Below are positions 57,028-64,000 of a stretch of 64,000 nt of DNA, piece by piece. The position numbers and the translations under genes were made by a program. The notes beneath the pieces were generated by a model that made no database searches, was not told the DNA's origin, and saw only the letters and a program-made list of their open reading frames with translations. Source of the DNA: Nocardia vaccinii NBRC 15922 (lineage in GTDB: Bacteria > Actinomycetota > Actinomycetes > Mycobacteriales > Mycobacteriaceae); contig NZ_BDCC01000005.1 in NCBI RefSeq assembly GCF_001613305.1, positions 186,001 to 250,000 of the forward strand. Direction: 5' to 3'. Numbering within the stretch: the stretch's first letter is position 1; each line of letters opens with the position of its first letter.

Positions 57028-59450
<2,423 letters not shown>

Positions 59451-59498
59451 TCCGGCGCGAATCACCGTGCCGCAGAACAGGACTACAAAGGAGACTTC

Positions 59499-62012
<2,514 letters not shown>

Positions 62013-62055
62013 TTTTACCCGAGCAGCGGCGGCACAACGGATCTAAGGAATCCCA

Positions 62056-62985
62056 TTGACCACTCCGAACCAGCCGAACGACGAGCGGCCCCACGCCAAT
62101 GGTGTGACCGAGCGGATAGCATCATCACCGATTCCGCCGCGCCCCATTTCGAGGTCGGCGTCGACGGGTGACGGCGAGTCGGGCAGTACGCCCGAAAAGA
62201 CCGATCAGTCAGCGGATTTCGCGAACAAGGAGGAATCGGGCGAGTCGGCCAAGGCGGACAGCGGCTCCCGGTTCGAGGAGGGGTGGGCGCAGCTGCCGCA
62301 GCGCGAGCCGCAGTCGAACCTGAACCGTCCCGGCCAGGCGCCGGTGAAGGGTCGGTCGCAGTCGGTGAGCCTCGGTGGTTCGGGTAATGCCCGCACCACC
62401 GCGGACCTGGCCGCCAAGGCCGCGCGCAAAGAGGCGGCGATGGTGAAGTCCGTCGGCATCGACGGACCCACCCGCAGCATCGCCCGTCCGGAGCTGGTCA
62501 AGGATATGCCGGACCTGTCCGAGCTGCGTCATCCGCTGCCGCCCTCGGAGCACCACACGGCCACGCAGCAGCCAGTCTCGCCTGCGGTCCCGCAGGCCGT
62601 GGTCCAGGCCGCGTCCACCGGTCAGCCGCTGCGCGCGACCGTCCAGTTGCGGCACATCGATCCGTGGTCGACGCTGAAGATCTCGCTGGTGATCAGCGTG
62701 GCGATGTTCTTCGTCTGGATGCTCGCGGTCGGCTTCCTGTACATCGTGCTGTCCGGTATGGGTGTCTGGGACCGTCTGAACAGCACGTTCACCGATATGG
62801 TGTCCGACAGTAATTCGAACTCCTCCGCGCTGATCGACGCGGGCACCGTCTTCGGCTACGCCGCGGTCATCGGCCTGATCAACGTCGTACTGATGACGGC
62901 CCTGTCCACGGTCGGCGTCTTCATCTACAACCAGTGCACCGACCTCGTCGGCGGTATCCAGGTAACCCTGGCCGACCCCGACTAA
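62056..62985 (+). CDS. DUF3566 transmembrane protein (Rv0007-like)
   Basis: A 309-residue protein with TTG 62056 as start (TAAGGA 6 nt upstream). The N-terminal about 200 residues are disordered and Ser/Pro-rich. The C-terminal DUF3566 domain (about 200-309) has two helices ([19 protein letters not shown] and [18 protein letters not shown]) and ends [13 protein letters not shown]. The gene sits after gyrA in Actinobacteria and is the last of that operon. Function unknown. Confidence 0.9.
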   Translation: MTTPNQPNDERPHANGVTERIASSPIPPRPISRSASTGDGESGSTPEKTDQSADFANKEESGESAKADSGSRFEEGWAQLPQREPQSNLNRPGQAPVKGRSQSVSLGGSGNARTTADLAAKAARKEAAMVKSVGIDGPTRSIARPELVKDMPDLSELRHPLPPSEHHTATQQPVSPAVPQAVVQAASTGQPLRATVQLRHIDPWSTLKISLVISVAMFFVWMLAVGFLYIVLSGMGVWDRLNSTFTDMVSDSNSNSSALIDAGTVFGYAAVIGLINVVLMTALSTVGVFIYNQCTDLVGGIQVTLADPD

Positions 62986-62999
62986 CCCTGCCCTACCCA

Positions 63000-63034
63000 C
63001 GGCCGGATCTGCCCTCCGCAGGTCCGGCCGTTTT
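63000..63034 (+). terminator. Intrinsic terminator after the gyrase operon
   Basis: CGGCCGGA (63000-63007) pairs with TCCGGCCG (63023-63030), with a further CTGC/GCAG inside, and is followed by TTTT (63031-63034). It lies 15 bp after the DUF3566 stop. Confidence 0.85.
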
Positions 63035-63127
63035 CATCCGCACCCCTACGACCAGCGGTTTTGGTTGTTCCTGGGATGGTCGGGTAATCTTTGCTCTCGG
63101 TTCGGGACAACAAACCCCAGCCCACAC

Positions 63128-63201
63128 GGGCCTATAGCTCAGGCGGTTAGAGCGCTTCGCTGATAACGAAGAGGTCGGAGGTTCAAGTCCTCCTAGGCCC
63201 A
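63128..63201 (+). tRNA. ileT: tRNA-Ile (anticodon GAT)
   Basis: The 74-nt cloverleaf has a GGGCCTA/TAGGCCC acceptor stem, a D arm around AGCTCAGGCGGTTAGAGC, the anticodon stem CTTCG/CGAAG with GAT at 63162-63164, and the T arm GGAGGTTCAAGTCCTCC. The discriminator is A63201. No CCA is encoded, which fits the CCA-adding enzyme in this window. It follows the DUF3566 gene as in mycobacteria. Confidence 0.97.
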
Positions 63202-63212
63202 CACTCCACGAC

Positions 63213-63247
63213 AAAGCCCCCGACCAGATTTCTTGGTCGAGGGCTTT
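63213..63247 (+). terminator. Terminator of tRNA-Ile
   Basis: AAAGCCC (63213-63219) pairs with GGGCTTT (63241-63247), and CGACCA (63221-63226) with TGGTCG (63234-63239); one mismatch and a 7-nt loop. It lies 12 bp after the tRNA. Confidence 0.75.
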
Positions 63248-63353
63248 CGTCATTCCGGAGATCTTTTCGAACCGGTTTCACCGCGATGGGCGGCAACGAG
63301 GCCGCATCAAGTCGCTGGGGTGACTGTTGGTCGGCACCGGGCCGGTCAGGTGG

Positions 63354-63674
63354 TCATCGTTGTTTTCGATGTCTGCCATCGGTTGTGTCCGACTCGGTCC
63401 CGGCCCAGTTGCCTGTGTAACGGCGTAACTCCGCGGTCGGGTTTTCGACGCTGGCGCGTAGCCGAGCGCAGAACGCATCCAGAGACCCGTATCGGGCCTC
63501 GATCTTCGCCGCCAGGTACGACGCCGCCGCGTCCTGGACCATTCGAATCCTCTCTGCCTCGGACAACCAACGATCGTGGTTGCTTGACTGTGAACTCCCA
63601 CGGCCCCGTCCGACATCGCAGCGGCTGCGCCTGTCATGCGCGGTCGGGCGGGACCTACCCTGGCGGCGATTCAA
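63354..63674 (-). CDS. Small hypothetical protein, uncertain
   Basis: A 106-residue frame. Its N-terminal 34 residues are Arg-rich and doubtful; from WLSEAERIRMVQDAAASYLAA it is helical and protein-like, with a short DAFCARLRASVENPTAELRRY block. A start at the internal ATG (MVQDAAAS) gives about 62 residues. I recognise no family. It lies between tRNA-Ile and the CBS gene. Confidence 0.4.
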   Translation of the reverse strand: MNRRQGRSRPTAHDRRSRCDVGRGRGSSQSSNHDRWLSEAERIRMVQDAAASYLAAKIEARYGSLDAFCARLRASVENPTAELRRYTGNWAGTESDTTDGRHRKQR

Positions 63675-63834
63675 CCATGTCGTCCCGGGGCCGCCAGGGC
63701 GCCCGCTACGCTACCGATACACCGGCGAGTTTCAGCAAATGCTTGGCGAGTCGCGCGGCGTGCCGTACAGGTATCGGATATTTCGGTCAGCAATTTTGCG
63801 GCGATCTCCCGGAGCGGCATCCGGGTCGGTGTAA
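63675..63834. other. Short gap with no assigned feature
   Basis: I see only weak open frames and no family-like sequence here between the small hypothetical frame and the CBS-domain gene. Confidence 0.4.
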
Positions 63835-64000
63835 CTACGGTGCGCACACCGCTTCGACGAATTCGCCGACCTCTTGTTCCCGCAGCTTTCGGGACAGGTC
63901 GGCCTCGCTGATGATGCCGACCAATTCCTTGCCTTCGATGACCGGCAGCCGACGGATCCGGTGTGCCTCCATTGTGGCCAGCACGTCGGCGATATCGGTG
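63835..64000 (-). CDS. CBS-domain protein, N-terminus beyond the window edge
   Basis: Read on the minus strand from the right edge, 54 codons end in TAG at 63837-63835. The translation TDIADVLATMEAHRIRRLPV, then VIEGKELVGIISEADL, is the second half of a CBS domain, with the usual HRIRRLPV strand and GIISxxDL. It then closes with a short acidic tail. CBS pairs bind adenosyl ligands. As the N-terminus is missing, whether this is a stand-alone CBS protein is unknown. Confidence 0.85.
   Translation of the reverse strand, partial: TDIADVLATMEAHRIRRLPVIEGKELVGIISEADLSRKLREQEVGEFVEAVCAP

Overview
The window is a GC-rich actinobacterial chromosome segment that spans the replication origin. The gene order pcnA - mutT4 - DUF6049 - murJ - sigM - rsmA - trxB - trxA - cwlM - GNAT - parB - parA - (gap) - rsmG - jag - yidC - yidD - rnpA - rpmH - dnaA - oriC - dnaN - recF - dciA - gyrB - gyrA - DUF3566 - tRNA-Ile is that of Mycobacteriales. 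The Zmp1-like, UgpB-like and CwlM-like proteins resemble their M. tuberculosis counterparts closely as I remember them. A Nocardia or close relative is the most likely source; this is inference from gene content, not a search.

Left part (1-22.6 kb) is accessory and metabolic: the end of a secreted S1 protease, a DHA2 drug-efflux MFS, a small secreted protein, a cytochrome P450, an L,D-transpeptidase closed by a strong terminator, a ugpA-ugpE-ugpB glycerophosphodiester importer without its ATPase gene, two tandem M13 (Zmp1-type) zinc peptidases, a DUF4190 membrane protein, a pirin, an MFS protein, a secreted DUF4185 (GH183-type arabinanase-like) protein, and a molybdate operon (HTH-TOBE regulator, modA, modB, modC).

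Middle part (22.6-42.6 kb) is the conserved left arm of the origin: tRNA CCA-adding enzyme, a short-chain dehydrogenase with a class I glutamine amidotransferase, a Nudix hydrolase, the DUF6049 membrane protein, a giant MurJ flippase fused to a pseudokinase and an extracellular discoidin-like domain, SigM and its anti-sigma factor, thioredoxin reductase and thioredoxin, the pseudo-amidase CwlM, a GNAT protein, and ParB and ParA.

Between parA and rsmG lies about 3 kb without a recognisable gene. It holds four of the parS-like sites and a 22-copy, 17-bp tandem array. It is followed by an alpha/beta hydrolase and a broken IS5-family transposase remnant. This gap is an insertion relative to the mycobacterial order and looks like the centromere region.

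Right part (46.7-64 kb) is the replication and membrane-insertion core. The leftward rpmH-rnpA-yidD-yidC-jag operon and the rightward dnaA diverge. The dnaA-dnaN intergenic region is oriC, with degenerate DnaA boxes, a recognisable basal unwinding arrangement (DnaA boxes, GC spacer, DnaA-trio, AT-richer stretch), and an unusual cluster of TCCTCGAGGA palindromes. dnaN, recF, dciA, gyrB, gyrA, a DUF3566 membrane protein and tRNA-Ile(GAT) follow. The window ends in a small hypothetical ORF and the 3' end of a CBS-domain gene.
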